From Bradysia coprophila (lineage: Eukaryota; Arthropoda; Insecta; Diptera; Sciaridae), in the NCBI RefSeq assembly GCF_014529535.1, contig NW_023504022.1:7429132-7493131 (forward strand): a DNA stretch of 64,000 nucleotides, in the 5' to 3' direction. Shown piece after piece: positions 43,701 through 54,272 of this stretch. The notes below the pieces were generated by a model. That model made no database searches, had not been told where the DNA came from, and worked only from the letters and a program-made list of their open reading frames with translations. Every line of letters starts with the position of its first letter. Position 1 is the first letter of the stretch. Both the position numbers and the translations under genes were made by a program.

Positions 43701-46154
43701 TGATGTAATTCTCCGCCAAATCTCGACTGACGAATAATATTTTGGAAACGTCATAGACTAGCACCGATGGTGATGACGGTTTCGGCAACACGACACGGTT
43801 CTTCGTCGATTTCTTCAACGAATTTTGTTAAAATATTGCTCGAATTTCGAAGTTTTATGAAACTCACTCTGACCCGATCATGTAAGTAAAAGGCTGTCGA
43901 ATTCGCATCTCGATGATGTGCATACAGAACTGGTTGCGAGCCCATCACATTGCCTAGGTAACCACCACTCAGAGCAGAAAGCGCCCTAAAGAAAAGTAAA
44001 ATTTGATTGTTTATTCGTCAAGTAACCGAAAGACCTCCTGCTGTACGGGAACAGACCTTGGGGTGGTGTTCTGATGCTTCAACGAAATTCCCTTCGAATT
44101 AATGACTTGCGAAAAAGTGACTAAAATTCCAACGTGATTGAATCGAGCGCCGGAAGTTCTTGGAAATGGTACACAGGCATCCATTACACATCCACTGAGA
44201 GCGCCCTCCAAACGAGGCGATTGCAATCGGATGTTCGTCTTGTCGCCCGCGTTTGTAGCCTACAAAGTGCAAAATTTCGGTGAAGTGAACCGGACAGTGC
44301 TCAGTGCAGAGTGAAACAGGAACAAACCTTTTTGAACGCGGTCACAAGGGCTCGCAGACAAAATTCCAAGCAAGGTCGTCCATTCTTAGTTCGTTGGGTG
44401 GCGCTGGTCTTTAGAACTTTCATCAATGAGTCCGACAGATTTATGTCAATGTTGGTTCCCTGGCAGTATGCGAAGTCTGGAATCTGGGAGTCGGGATAGG
44501 TGATCGGAAATGTCACTTGCAGCATAATTACAAGGCCGTTGACTGTTATCCGCAGTGTAGCGTTCCTTTTTATGGGGTCCAATACCTCTACGTCAATGTG
44601 CGGAATGTTTGTATTTAACAGTGAGAATTCGTGCTGTAACGAGCAAGACGGCTGTGTGCGATTTCTCGATGGTTTGGATGGTACGTTTAACCGATTCGAC
44701 GATTCGAACGCTGGAAGGAAACGTTGACAAAACTTGAGATGTCACAAGAGATGCGCAGCTTTTCTCCGAGACACGAATCTAAACTCACCATCATCTTCGG
44801 GCTGTGGTGACTCGCACTGCTTTTGCAACGCTTCATCGATCCTCCAAACGCGAACCGATTGATCTCGCGACCATGTGATAAGTTCCATGTCCGATGAAGA
44901 TTGATTCCGTTTCGGTCTCCAAGCAAAGTCTAGAACAACATCAGTATGACCGACGAACGAGCAAATCGGCGCACTTTGTTTTGAGTTGTTCCACAACAAC
45001 AAGCTATTTTCGCCGCGTCCCAGATGCGGTACGATAACCGTTACTAAGCCATCGGCGAATGGCTGCGATTAGAAACAAATGTTCGATCAGACTGACTCCG
45101 ACGAGGAGATACATTTTCAACATGTACGTACCGTGTATCTGGCACGCCACACCGGTGACGATGTTGTGATTATCCTTTCTGCTCGTCGTGGATTATTTAT
45201 GTCGAAATATTTTACAGTCCCATCTTGACTGGCTGTTGTCAGATGTGTCTCGTAGTAATGACTCCAATTGATGCCGTGTATACGCGACAAGTGTGCCGTT
45301 ATGTACTGTATGGGACACGAACCCATTCTTTGATCCCAAATTCGTAGATCGCCATCGTGAGCGGTTGCCAATAGATTTCCAGATACTCGATTGAAACCGA
45401 CCTGTGTAGCACCAGCTGAACAAATAACCCGAACATTAAGAATTCATTTCTGGTTTGAGAATAGACATTCTTACACATGCATACTGCACTGAGCGAAAGA
45501 ATGGGTTTTCTGGGGTCTCGTAGATCCCACAAATGTGTGAAGGTGTCAATCGAACAACTTGCCAGTAGATGTGGATGCTTCATGTGCCAGTCTATTTTGT
45601 CGGGTCATTTTGATGGTAAATTTCCAATCATTGACCATACACCGTACTTACCTATGTCTGTAATTACTCGAGTGTGTGCCCGCAGTGAATGGATGAGGGT
45701 TGGATGTCCGGATCGCCAAGTAATCACCTCAATCAATTGACTGGTCTGGCTCAAAAAGTAAACGGATGAGAATGATATCAATGGCAGTAGTGACCTAACA
45801 ACTTACAGCCAGCGCGCAATACTCTTGACTGTGCTCACAGATAGCCCATTCAGCGGATGAAACTTCATGTTTCGAATTGCGGTAAAATTTTCGCAGACTG
45901 TCCTCGTCATCATCAAATTTATCCAGACTTTGTAGCGCAAGGTGACGTCTGCATCGGATATGTTCTTAATGAGACAACTCAACAATCAATTTGTAAGAAA
46001 TCATTAACCTTCCTGCTAATAGAATGAATTGTCCCGACCAGTCCAAAGACATTGCGGTTGCCTGAAGGTCTCTGTGTTCGGTGGAATACCAAGAACTTTG
46101 TCTAGAGAAGCAGCTCGTAGGCTCTTTCATGAAAATCTCCGAATATGACGACAT
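37761..46154 (-). CDS. Wdr59: Wdr59, GATOR2 complex subunit
   Basis: Fifteen coding exons join in phase to 923 residues: 46154-46009, 45948-45807, 45745-45652, 45591-45475, 45415-45132, 45062-44789, 44710-44328, 44259-44027, 43985-43868, 43812-43665, 43622-43454, 43358-43232, 38445-38303, 38221-37900, 37832-37761. The N-terminus (EHRDLQATAMSLDW) starts a WD40 propeller (about 1-350; HLWDLRDPRKPILSLS, DGDLRIWDQR, SVRVWRIDEAL). An RWD domain follows (about 380-490; PHIDVEVLDP, ITYPDSQIPDF). The C-terminal zinc module (about 830-920) has CX2C pairs, SCLFCGHGGHLLHM and VCATGCGCYC. Length and order match human WDR59 (about 970). Role by family: GATOR2, upstream of TORC1 at the lysosome. Exon 13 ends AACAG|GCAATT, a GC-AG intron. 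Intron 12 (4.8 kb) holds a LINE and MITEs. Confidence 0.95.
38446..39771. other. Wdr59 intron 12, right part
   Basis: AT-rich intron sequence. Short open frames have no recognisable domains. The doublet ccaccgaagtcatcggt occurs twice in a row near 39090. Confidence 0.5.
39772..39916. repeat. 'acccgaa' degenerate repeat, LINE target
   Basis: Repeats of aacccgaacccgacc type, related to 33985-34135. The LINE landed at its right end; the 13-bp target acccgaggacact (39904-39916) is duplicated at 42383-42395. Confidence 0.75.
39917..42382 (+). mobile_element. 5'-truncated RTE-like LINE inside Wdr59 intron 12
   Basis: A 2466-bp insertion bounded by the 13-bp direct repeat acccgaggacact. It begins inside the endonuclease domain (NQIDHVLIDSR, IDSDHYLVRV) and continues through reverse transcriptase: KNNKAPGSDNLPGELFK, YRGINLLNTAYK, YQGGFRNDRSTTDQ, HHLFVDFETAYD, GLRQGDGLAALFFN and the catalytic YADD. 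The C-terminal region has GSEAWCMT, NRLRWLGHVQRM and a stop after AKTNSRL. The tail is a short taag repeat (aagtaagtaagtaag). One frame break is visible, in the G run at about 41635-41639, where the frame steps from 39918-41645 to 41584-42357. The RTE assignment rests on these motifs and the microsatellite tail. It lies opposite to Wdr59. Few breaks and an intact target duplication suggest a fairly recent insertion. Confidence 0.93.
42541..42669. repeat. palindromic MITE, family D copy 2
   Basis: gggtagaccattatggtttg and ttaagttcgtaagt are answered by ttacgaacataacaaaccatcccc. It lies in Wdr59 intron 12. Confidence 0.75.
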
Positions 46155-46497
46155 TCTCTTGATGGATTGTAATTTTCCAACTTCAAATATTCGATTTTCA
46201 ACTTTTTTTTATTATTATTATTATCAATCGCCGCAACTGTCATCTCTGTTTTGACTTTTCGTTTTCTTAGTTTTCAACTTTCGTTGCTTCAAACGTATGA
46301 GATCCATACAGTCAGCACGAGAAAAAATGTTCAAATGATCTGCCAACGCACCGTCCTTTATTCTTTCTCCATAAATTCTCATTACTTTCATTTGAAAAAT
46401 GTGGAAATGAGAAAATGAAAAATCTGTCAAGAACGACAGTGCGTTGGATCTGCAAATTCTCTTGAGGTTTTTAGAATTTTTTTTTTGATGGTCGAGT
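46155..46497. other. Wdr59 upstream region
   Basis: Presumed Wdr59 promoter and 5' UTR (minus strand). A short (tta)n run lies at about 46208-46224. No other gene is supported. Confidence 0.5.
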
Positions 46498-46854
46498 GAT
46501 TCTTTTGAAAAACAGCCTACCGAAATCGGACGCACTTTCCAGTGGAATTTTTTATATGTGCCCAGAAAGGTATTCGAATAGAAGCCAAATCCGTTTTCAA
46601 AAAAATTCTTCGAAGCTTATATGGTGATCAAAAACCGAAAACATGCACTTTTCTTACAGAAATTTCTCAAGGTACACGAAACGTTACATGGTCCGTGTGG
46701 GGTGTCATTAGGAAGGTAATTTGATGTTTTTTCAGGGCAAAAAGAGTCTTACGGAAGTTTGACAGCATCTACGATAAAATATGAGCACTTAAACATTTCA
46801 ACTTCTCATATTTCATAGCAGATGCTTCCAAACCCCCAATAAGACTCTATTTGC

Positions 46855-46886
<32 letters not shown>

Positions 46887-47245
46887 AGCAAACAAAATCT
46901 CAGATCTCTGTGTCAAATTCACACCTTATTTCTTTGTATTCTACAAACACTATTCTACATTTTGACTGACTACCTCTCTGACTACACTGTAATTTACATG
47001 TAAATTGCAAAAGCTACTCGATTCTTTCACCACCTAGCTAGACAGAGAGAGTATTGCTAATTGCTTTGAAACAACATACAATTACCTTTCTAATGACACC
47101 CCACACGACCATGTACGGTTCGTGTACCCCGAGAAATTGCTATAAGAAAAGTGTAAGTTTTCAGTATTTTTCGGTTAAAAACTTCAACTGCACAATCTGA
47201 GTGTGGATGAATTTTAAACCCAATAAGACCCTATTTGCCCTGGAA
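46498..47245. repeat. nested inverted repeats with a CT microsatellite
   Basis: Left: ccgaaaacatgcacttttct, ggtacacgaaacgttacatgg, ccgtgtggggtgtcatta. Right (47080-47190) is the reverse complement of these modules. The module gggcaaaaagagtctta at 46735 recurs inverted at 46840 and 47215. A (CT)n tract of about 30 bp sits at 46859-46888. At 46498 the phrase attcttttgaaaaacagcct is shared with 49969. This is probably a MITE with a nested copy; borders are not fixed. Confidence 0.65.
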
Positions 47246-48052
47246 CTATATCTTAAAACGTTTGATCGCCAGTATATGGTTTCTACGTAGATGGAATCAG
47301 GGGTTTTGAAACTTAGTTTTTTCATGGTGCATATATATTGCAGTGTGTCGAATACTGTTCCAGGGTCTTAAATTGATACCTCTTGCAGCCAAGGCTACCC
47401 AAAGTTTACAGCCAAAGCCTTGTGTGTAGAAACTTGTAAAAATCAAAAATCAAAAACCTCCTCGAAACCAGTAAAGATCGACTTTTCAAACAGACACTAC
47501 AATGAACAGATTCTTTAATCTATAACTAGAGCTCATCGATTAGGTTTGTCACTGTTGTCGATAGATGATAGCAAGCTGTTTCAACAAGCTGCTTTAAGTG
47601 TCGGAAAAACCCGAGAAGACATAAATGAAGACCCTTCTTTTCCGCCCTGAAACATGGCAATGTACATACGGCAAGCATCTGCCAAATAGAGTACTATTTT
47701 GTCTTAAAAAAATCGAACATTGTTTAGAGTGACAACACTTGTATGACTATGACTACACTACCAAGTTTCAGTACTTTATTGAGAGTAGCGTTCATACTTG
47801 AAGCGCGTTGGCGATACTCGTTTTGTTTTTGTAAGAGGTCAGTTCTAGAGATGATCTCGTCCCTTATCTCTAATGTTGTGAATACCTAGTCATGGGAGAA
47901 AAATGTGAATGCTGCATCATATTGATACTAGACTTCAGACAGTCACCACTACTGAATAGTTTACAAATTTTGCTACTATTGAAAGTGAGTTGTGCTATTT
48001 CGTTTTCTGTTTTGCGTAGTTTCTTCTGTAAACGATTTACGCTGCCTATGAA
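47246..48052. other. intergenic upstream of ankyrin gene
   Basis: No gene is supported. The phrase cattgagagtag...cttgaagcgcg near 47780 is related to sequence at 28630 and 58610. Confidence 0.4.
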
Positions 48053-49637
48053 ATGCATTTGATTGAGGTTTTCTTACTCTGCGTTGGATTTATCCTGGTC
48101 AGCGGATTTCAAGGTGGGATAAATGTTAAATAAAATTCAAATTTAGTTTATGCTTAAAACTCGCCTTGATTTTTAATTCTGATCTGTTTAGGTCGTTCGA
48201 CCAGAGTTAGGTACGGATGAGTGTTCAGATTACAAATCCATCAATTAATTAAATTTCGAAAAATTTCAGCGTAAATATCGAGCCGCTACTTGAAAGTATA
48301 CGAAGCGGTGGGTGCTACTGTTTAGTTACTTAAATTCCATTTTTTGTGTCACGATATTTCTTCCCTTGAATTTTTTTTAGAAAATTTAGCAAGTATTCAG
48401 CGACTGCTAAAAGACCAAAACTTGAACGTTGAAAACAGAAGAGGAGTGTCTCCACTCGGCTTAGCCGTTCAAAAAAGTAAACTACATTGGGCGCAAATTA
48501 AGGAATCAAACTTAAAATTTGAACAAAAATTTTATGTTTCCGATTTTAGATAACAAGGACATTGTGGATTTATTGATTCGAAATGGCGCCAGCGTAACCT
48601 ACCCAAAGGGAATATTAAAAACTGCCGTTGAGCGTGGTAAATTTTAATACATAAGACCAATGAGACCTGAGACTTTACGTTGACCTTTTCCTAGGCAATG
48701 ATAAAATTGTGGAATTATTAATCCAGAATGGGGTGAATGTCAACACAGTTGATTTTTTGGGAGAATCACCGCTACAATTGGCCTCTTATAAAGGTAAATA
48801 ATTATCAAAATTTCAGTAGTCTGAGTATATTGATATGTTTTATTGTTTTAAGCCTTATTACTTGCTAGAACGGCATGTCGTAACTATGTTTGATTTTCAA
48901 ACACTTTTCCAATATATAAATTTGCGGACAAACTAAAAATTTCAGTAAAATAAAATGAAACTTTTAGGATTCGAGAAAATCGTTGAAAAGTTGGTGAAAA
49001 ACGGTGCTAGAGTGAATGATTCAGACGTAAGTGGGAAAACTGCGTTACATCAAGCGGCTTCATTTGGTAATAAAGATTGACTTAAATCGATAAATTAAAA
49101 TGAAAATTGTGCACCTTCAAGGACGAGTGAGAGTTGCCGAACAATTGATTAGAAACGGAGCAAATGTTAATCAACAGGATAAAGAGGGCAAAACTCCTTT
49201 ACACTACGCTGCTATTCACGGTATTTATCTTATTAATTGAATTGTTCCAAGAAACATGTATTGTGTCCACTGCCTTTGAGAAAATTATCGATAAAAGTCA
49301 ATTTCGAGAAAATTCGAAATTTTTTCTAAAAAATTTCTCGATTTACTTTTTTACGGGAAAATTAAAGAAAATCTTAGAATGTCGAAGATATTTGAATATT
49401 TTTCTCGAATTTTCTTGATTTTCTCGGCTTTGTAAAAATTCGGAGAAATTCAAGAACATTTTTGTCAAAGGTAACAGTGGTATAGTGTCAGTGTGTACTA
49501 ATCGGATTAATTCTTTTCTAATGTTAGGTCATGTCGACTTGACTGATTTATTAAGAAGAAGTGGTGCCGATATCGATATCGTGGATAATCGTGGCAGAAC
49601 AGCATTGAATGACGCGCGTGCCAATCGTAAATTATAA
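48053..49637 (+). CDS. secreted ankyrin-repeat protein, one repeat per exon
   Basis: Nine exons join in phase to 235 residues: 48053-48113, 48192-48210 (19-nt microexon), 48270-48307, 48381-48476, 48550-48636, 48695-48793, 48968-49066, 49122-49220, 49528-49637. The ATG opens a hydrophobic signal-like segment ([18 protein letters not shown]). Six ankyrin repeats follow, for example [57 protein letters not shown] and [12 protein letters not shown]. Three successive internal exons are exactly 99 nt and the whole series is phase 1, so repeats were multiplied as exons. Ankyrin proteins are normally cytosolic, so a signal peptide is unusual; the first segment could instead be a membrane anchor. The microexon is required to keep the frame but is inferred. 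The orthologue is not recognised. Confidence 0.8.
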
Positions 49638-50194
49638 AAACGAATTTGGAAGACCTTCAGATCCTTTAAAGTGATATGATAAGTGACATTTTAATAAACG
49701 ATCATCATGAGCAAGTGTTCTAGTTGATATGATTGTATACTATTGCTAAACAAACGCTCTGTAAACAGGCAACAGACCAGATTATTTTTAACGGTCAAAA
49801 AACCTCTTATTTTCGCCCCACAGTGGGGACATAAAAAACTAAAACACATTCTGACTACCGCTTCGAATAGGCCCATAATTCAAATCGGTTCTGGTGCCTA
49901 GTATAACTAGCTTTTGTGTGAAGTTCTTTGATCCGAGGTGAAGCCGAGGTTAATAGTTACTTACGATGGATTCTTTTGAAAAACAGCCTGCCGAAATCGG
50001 ACCGTTTTTTATGTGCCTAGACACGAATTGAACCCTAGAATCCAAAACCAAGCACTCTCTCGCACGAAAATGTGATTATTATTCCGAAGTACAATAAGTA
50101 ATTGTAAGTAGAAGCTGATCCTCAGCCGGGTGTGGAAAGAAGCAAAGTTCTGAAAGAACCTCGGAAAGAAGTGCTTCAAATATAAAAATTAGGA
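49638..50194. other. 3' flank of ankyrin gene
   Basis: AATAAA at 49693-49698, 56 bp after the stop, is a likely poly(A) signal. At 49969-50002 lies a copy of the sequence seen at 46498. No gene is supported. Confidence 0.55.
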
Positions 50195-50559
50195 GGTTCA
50201 ACCACAGCACTGCTTCTAGCATGAGCATAGAAAATATTCGGAGGCTGCTAAAATAACAGTAGGCACTGCGTTTCTTTTGTAAAGATACAATACGAACAAT
50301 AGAGAACTTTAGCAAATCACACAATAATGACAAAACCAATAATTTCCAACAATAACGAAAACGATATTGACACGGAAAAATTTTATCATTGTGAATGAGG
50401 CGGGATCGGTAAATATGTTCACAAATCATGGTGTGTTATGTGGTGGTAAAATTCAGACTTTAACAAAAATTAAATTCAAAAAGAAAAAATATTTTTTCGG
50501 GTGTTTATATAAACTGTGGCAATGCGATAGCTAGTAATTTCGCGCCGCGCATTTTGTAT

Positions 50560-51391
50560 GACAAATGCCGGTATCCCAACTGAGATACACGCATTTTGTA
50601 TCAGTGATACCGGTATCCCGAACTGGAAAGTGTCGATTTTCCTTTTATTTATACCGGGATACCGGTATCCCAATTGAGATACACACATTTTGTATCACGG
50701 ATGCCGGTATCCCAACTGAGATACACGTATTTTGTATCGGAGATACCGATATCCCGACCTAGAAAATGTGGATTTTCCTTTGACTTATATCGAGATACCG
50801 GTATCCCTATTGAGATACACACATTTTGTATCACAGATGCCGGTATCCCGAACTGGAAAGTGTCGATTTTCCTTTTATTTATACCGAGATACCGGTATCC
50901 CAATTGAGATACACACATTTTGTATCACGGATGCCGGTATCCCAACTGAGATACATGTATTTTGTATCGGAGATACCGATATCCCGACCTAGAAAATGTG
51001 GATTTTCCTTTGACTTATATCGAGATACCGGTATCCCTATTGAGATACACGCATTTTGTATCACGGATGCCGGTATCCCGAACTGGAAAGTGGCGATTTT
51101 CCTTTTATTTATACTGGGATACCGGTATCCCAATTGAGATACACACATTTTGTATCACGGATGCCGGTATCCCAACTGAGATACACGTATTCGGTATCCC
51201 GACCTAGAAAATGTGGATTTTCCTTTTAGTTATACCGGCAGACCGGTATCCCAACTGAGATACACGCATTTTTTATCACTGATGCCGGTATCCCAACTGA
51301 GATACACGTATTTTGTATCAGTGATACCGGTATCCCGAACTGGAAAGTGTCGATTTTCCTTTTATTTATACCGGGATACCGGTATCCCAAT
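50560..51391. repeat. minisatellite with higher-order period about 230 bp
   Basis: Built from a roughly 42-bp unit (ccggtatcccaactgagata + cacgcattttgtatcac) and a spacer (gaactggaaagtgtcgattt). The spacer recurs at 50619, 50850, 51080 and 51337. ggtatccc and gataccgg are mutually complementary, so each unit can form hairpins. The array resumes at 52061-52195 after an insertion. Confidence 0.9.
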
Positions 51392-52060
51392 AAGGGATGT
51401 GACACCCCTCTAACTAAAGGTGTTATCGTACAGCTCCTCAGTAGTGTATACTTTCGAACTAATTTATTTCACCGGAAACGTACACACATTTAAACTAAAG
51501 CGTTTCCGCTAAACCGTAGTTTTTAAGATTACCGCCGACATTTTATTTCTACTGGGTCATCCCTTTTGAACCTCACATCACACCAAACGACAATATTGTT
51601 GTTTGTTTACATGATTGGTCACCATAAATTTTTCATAAATTCGTTTGCTTTGATGAATATTTAAAGTAAACCGTTGATTGTAATGTTAGAAAAACACAAA
51701 AAGCACATTTCCGCACAAAATCTGATTTAAATCACATCGAAATCACCGAAATTATTACATTTTTCACAACCGACACTAAATTTTTGCTTTGGTGATTTGA
51801 CGTTTCAAAAACAGTACTCATGTTACGATTAACGACTTTAACGACGATTCTCTTCGTTAAACCATATTCGACTAAGTTCAAGGTGGATGTGATTTGGGTG
51901 TGAAATTGAGTGGGAAGTGCTATTTTCATCGATTTTCTTTTTGTAAAATCTTTTAAATATGACAATATTATGAGAATACCCGATGTACGACTTTCTTATT
52001 TTTCGTATTTCTGCTGATATTTGACAAAAAATCGCGAAAAGAATCGATTAGTCCCTCCCT
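51392..52060. mobile_element. unclassified insertion within the minisatellite
   Basis: The repeat reads ...tcccaat, then aagggatgtgacacccc ... agtccctccctt, then attgagatac..., so about 670 bp interrupt a unit. The edges aagggatg and tccctt are short inverted repeats. A minus frame of 77 codons (51965-51732) has no recognised domain. Confidence 0.55.
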
Positions 52061-52513
52061 TATTGAGATACACGCATTTTGTATCACAGATGCCGGTATC
52101 CCAATTGATATACACGCATTTTTTATCACTGATGCCGGTATCCCAACCAAGATACACGCATTTTCGTATCAGAGTTACCGGTATCCCATACGGCAGTGTA
52201 TAGAAAAGTTCAACCCGAAAGATTATATTTTTCTATTTGAATTTAATTTTTGTTAAAGTACTTTCACAAGAAAGTTGGAATTCTACCACTGCGTAACACA
52301 CCATGATTTGTGAACAACTGGTCTCATTCACAATGATAAAATTTTTCCGTGTCAATATCGTTTTCGTTATTGTTGGAAATTATTGGTTTTGTCATTATTG
52401 TGTGATTTGCTAAAGTTCTCTAATCCTAAGCGGTAGATCCTTATCACAAAATCCTCCAAATTTGACACTTTCCAATTCAGTGTTCATGCTAGAAACAGTG
52501 GTGCGGGTTCAAC

Positions 52514-53865
52514 GCATGCAGTATTGACTTTCATTACAATGCTTGCAACAGATGCAGATACGCGGATTACACACGACGTTTCATACAAAAAATTCACCAC
52601 GCCATACAAATTCAATTTTGGTGAATTTGTTTGTATGGAAAAGGTGTGTTCCCGCGTATCTAATAAAATTCCGATCTGTGTGACCTCCCCAAAGTATACA
52701 GCCTTGGTATTGAAGGTCTTTACTAGCAGGATTCGCAAATACTAGAAGTTCGCAGTGTTCGTATATACGTCAGTTAAGCCAAAGTATATAAACACTGAAG
52801 GTAATGCAGACCCTCAACGGATCAGAGAAATTACGGATCCAAACTTTCAGTTGAATTCATTTTCGTATGTTGTCTAACTTAGACTTGTGCAACATGACGG
52901 CCCTAAATCCTTCCAATTCACCACTAAATACAACTTGACGCAAACGAATTTTATATGTGTCCAACATAACGTCGCTTAATCGTTCCAGATTCACCACTAG
53001 ATGTAACTTGACGCAAACGAATTCAATACGTGTGTAACATGACGGAGCTAAAATTCACCTGAAAGTTTGGATCCGTGTGTAACTGCGGATTTGCATTACC
53101 TTCAGTGTTTATATACTTTGAGTTAAGCAACATACCATTAGGTTTGTCTGTAACTGTAAACACAAACGACAGCGATTTCATCCATGTACTTATTTTGGCG
53201 ACAATCATCATGGGAGGTGAACTTTTTGTATGAAAATACGCCATCTCGGAGAGTGTCATAGTATGTTACCACTGAAGGTAATGCAGATTCACAAAAAGAC
53301 ACAGTGCTCAAGGCCGTAAACTTTGGAGAGGTGACGTGAATACCAAGGTATATAAACATACGCAAACCCCTCAGATAATAACAAGAAATACGTATCCAAA
53401 CTTTCGGGTGAATTTCCTATGTCGCTAATACCCGAAAGAATGCATACGCACGTTCTTGCGAATTTGCATTTGCCGGCGCAACGCCATCTCTTATCATTTC
53501 TCTGGAATTACATTCAGTGTTTATATACCTTGGTAAATACAGATACGAGAGTGACACACCTCAATTAACGATAAAATGGCGTCAACTCCTGTCATGATTC
53601 TCGTTTCCGTGATGATGGTTATGATGTGGTGACATTTTTTTATAGGTAAAATCGTCAGAAGTGGTACTCTAATAAAGCCTAATAAACGAGCAATCTACTT
53701 CCCCAAAGTTTCAAGCCTTGGTGACAGGGGAACATACCAGAAATAAGACAGAAAATCTTACTCATTGATAAGTAAATACAAAATACCACAAGCCCGACTC
53801 ATTGTCCACGGTATCATCATAACAGTCCCGATAAAAATACTTACTGACTAAAAGGATTGTTCCAA
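52514..53865. repeat. intergenic with inverted-repeat elements
   Basis: At 52773-53125 ttaagccaaagtatataaac and actgaaggtaatgca are answered in reverse by tgcattaccttcagtg and tatactttgagttaag. A related pair occupies 53265-53545 (cactgaaggtaatgca ... attcagtgtttatatacctt). Inside the first, caccactaaatacaacttgacgc occurs twice. These look like a MITE family of 0.3-kb members. No gene is supported. Confidence 0.6.
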
Positions 53866-53970
53866 AGCTATATAAAATGTCAAACATCAGCAATATTTTA
53901 TATGAAACGCGATCTCTATGGTTGAAATCGTGTTCGCTCGGCCAGTGAAAATTCGAATATCGCGACATAA
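53866..53970. repeat. palindromic MITE, family A copy 2
   Basis: tatatgaaacgcgatctcta, tggttgaaatcgtgttcgc, tcggccagtgaaaattcg. The copy at 58836-58930 occupies the same position upstream of the second Rel gene, so it predates the duplication. Confidence 0.75.
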
Positions 53971-54272
53971 CATTTTCTGAATTGACAGCACCGTTTTATC
54001 CACCATTATGTCAAATAAACTATAATGTTTGTTTTAGTTACCGGTAGGAGCGCTATCATCACCTGTTATGACATAAGATTCAATGTTACCAACATTAGAA
54101 ACTTTCAGTTGTTTTGTTATCTTAATTGGTTTACATTTTTCTTCAGAGTCGGACGTTCAGATGGTCATTGAAACTTTTGAAAAATAGTCCGAATGAGAAC
54201 ATAAACAACGATTTTAATCAGTTTTTAATCAAGTGTCTTTTAACAAGGCGTTTCTAGTAAAAGAATAAGAAC

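Larger units (their letters stand above)
50203..52505. mobile_element. hAT-like element with internal minisatellite
   Basis: Inverted ends cacagcactgcttctagcat and atgctagaaacagtggtgcg are flanked by the 8-bp direct repeat ggttcaac (50195-50202 and 52506-52513). Inverted arms continue inward (aaatcacacaataatgac, aataacgaaaacgatattga, caaatcatggtgtgttatg). The centre is a minisatellite interrupted by another insertion. A 0.2-kb relative with the same ends is at 62106-62310, so this is an expanded version. No transposase is encoded; open frames at 50565-51413 are repeat translations. Confidence 0.9.

Noticed and set aside
50565-51413. Several overlapping frames on both strands, up to 103 codons
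   Set aside because: They translate the minisatellite (RYTHFVSQMPVSQ type) and appear in several frames of the same repeat.
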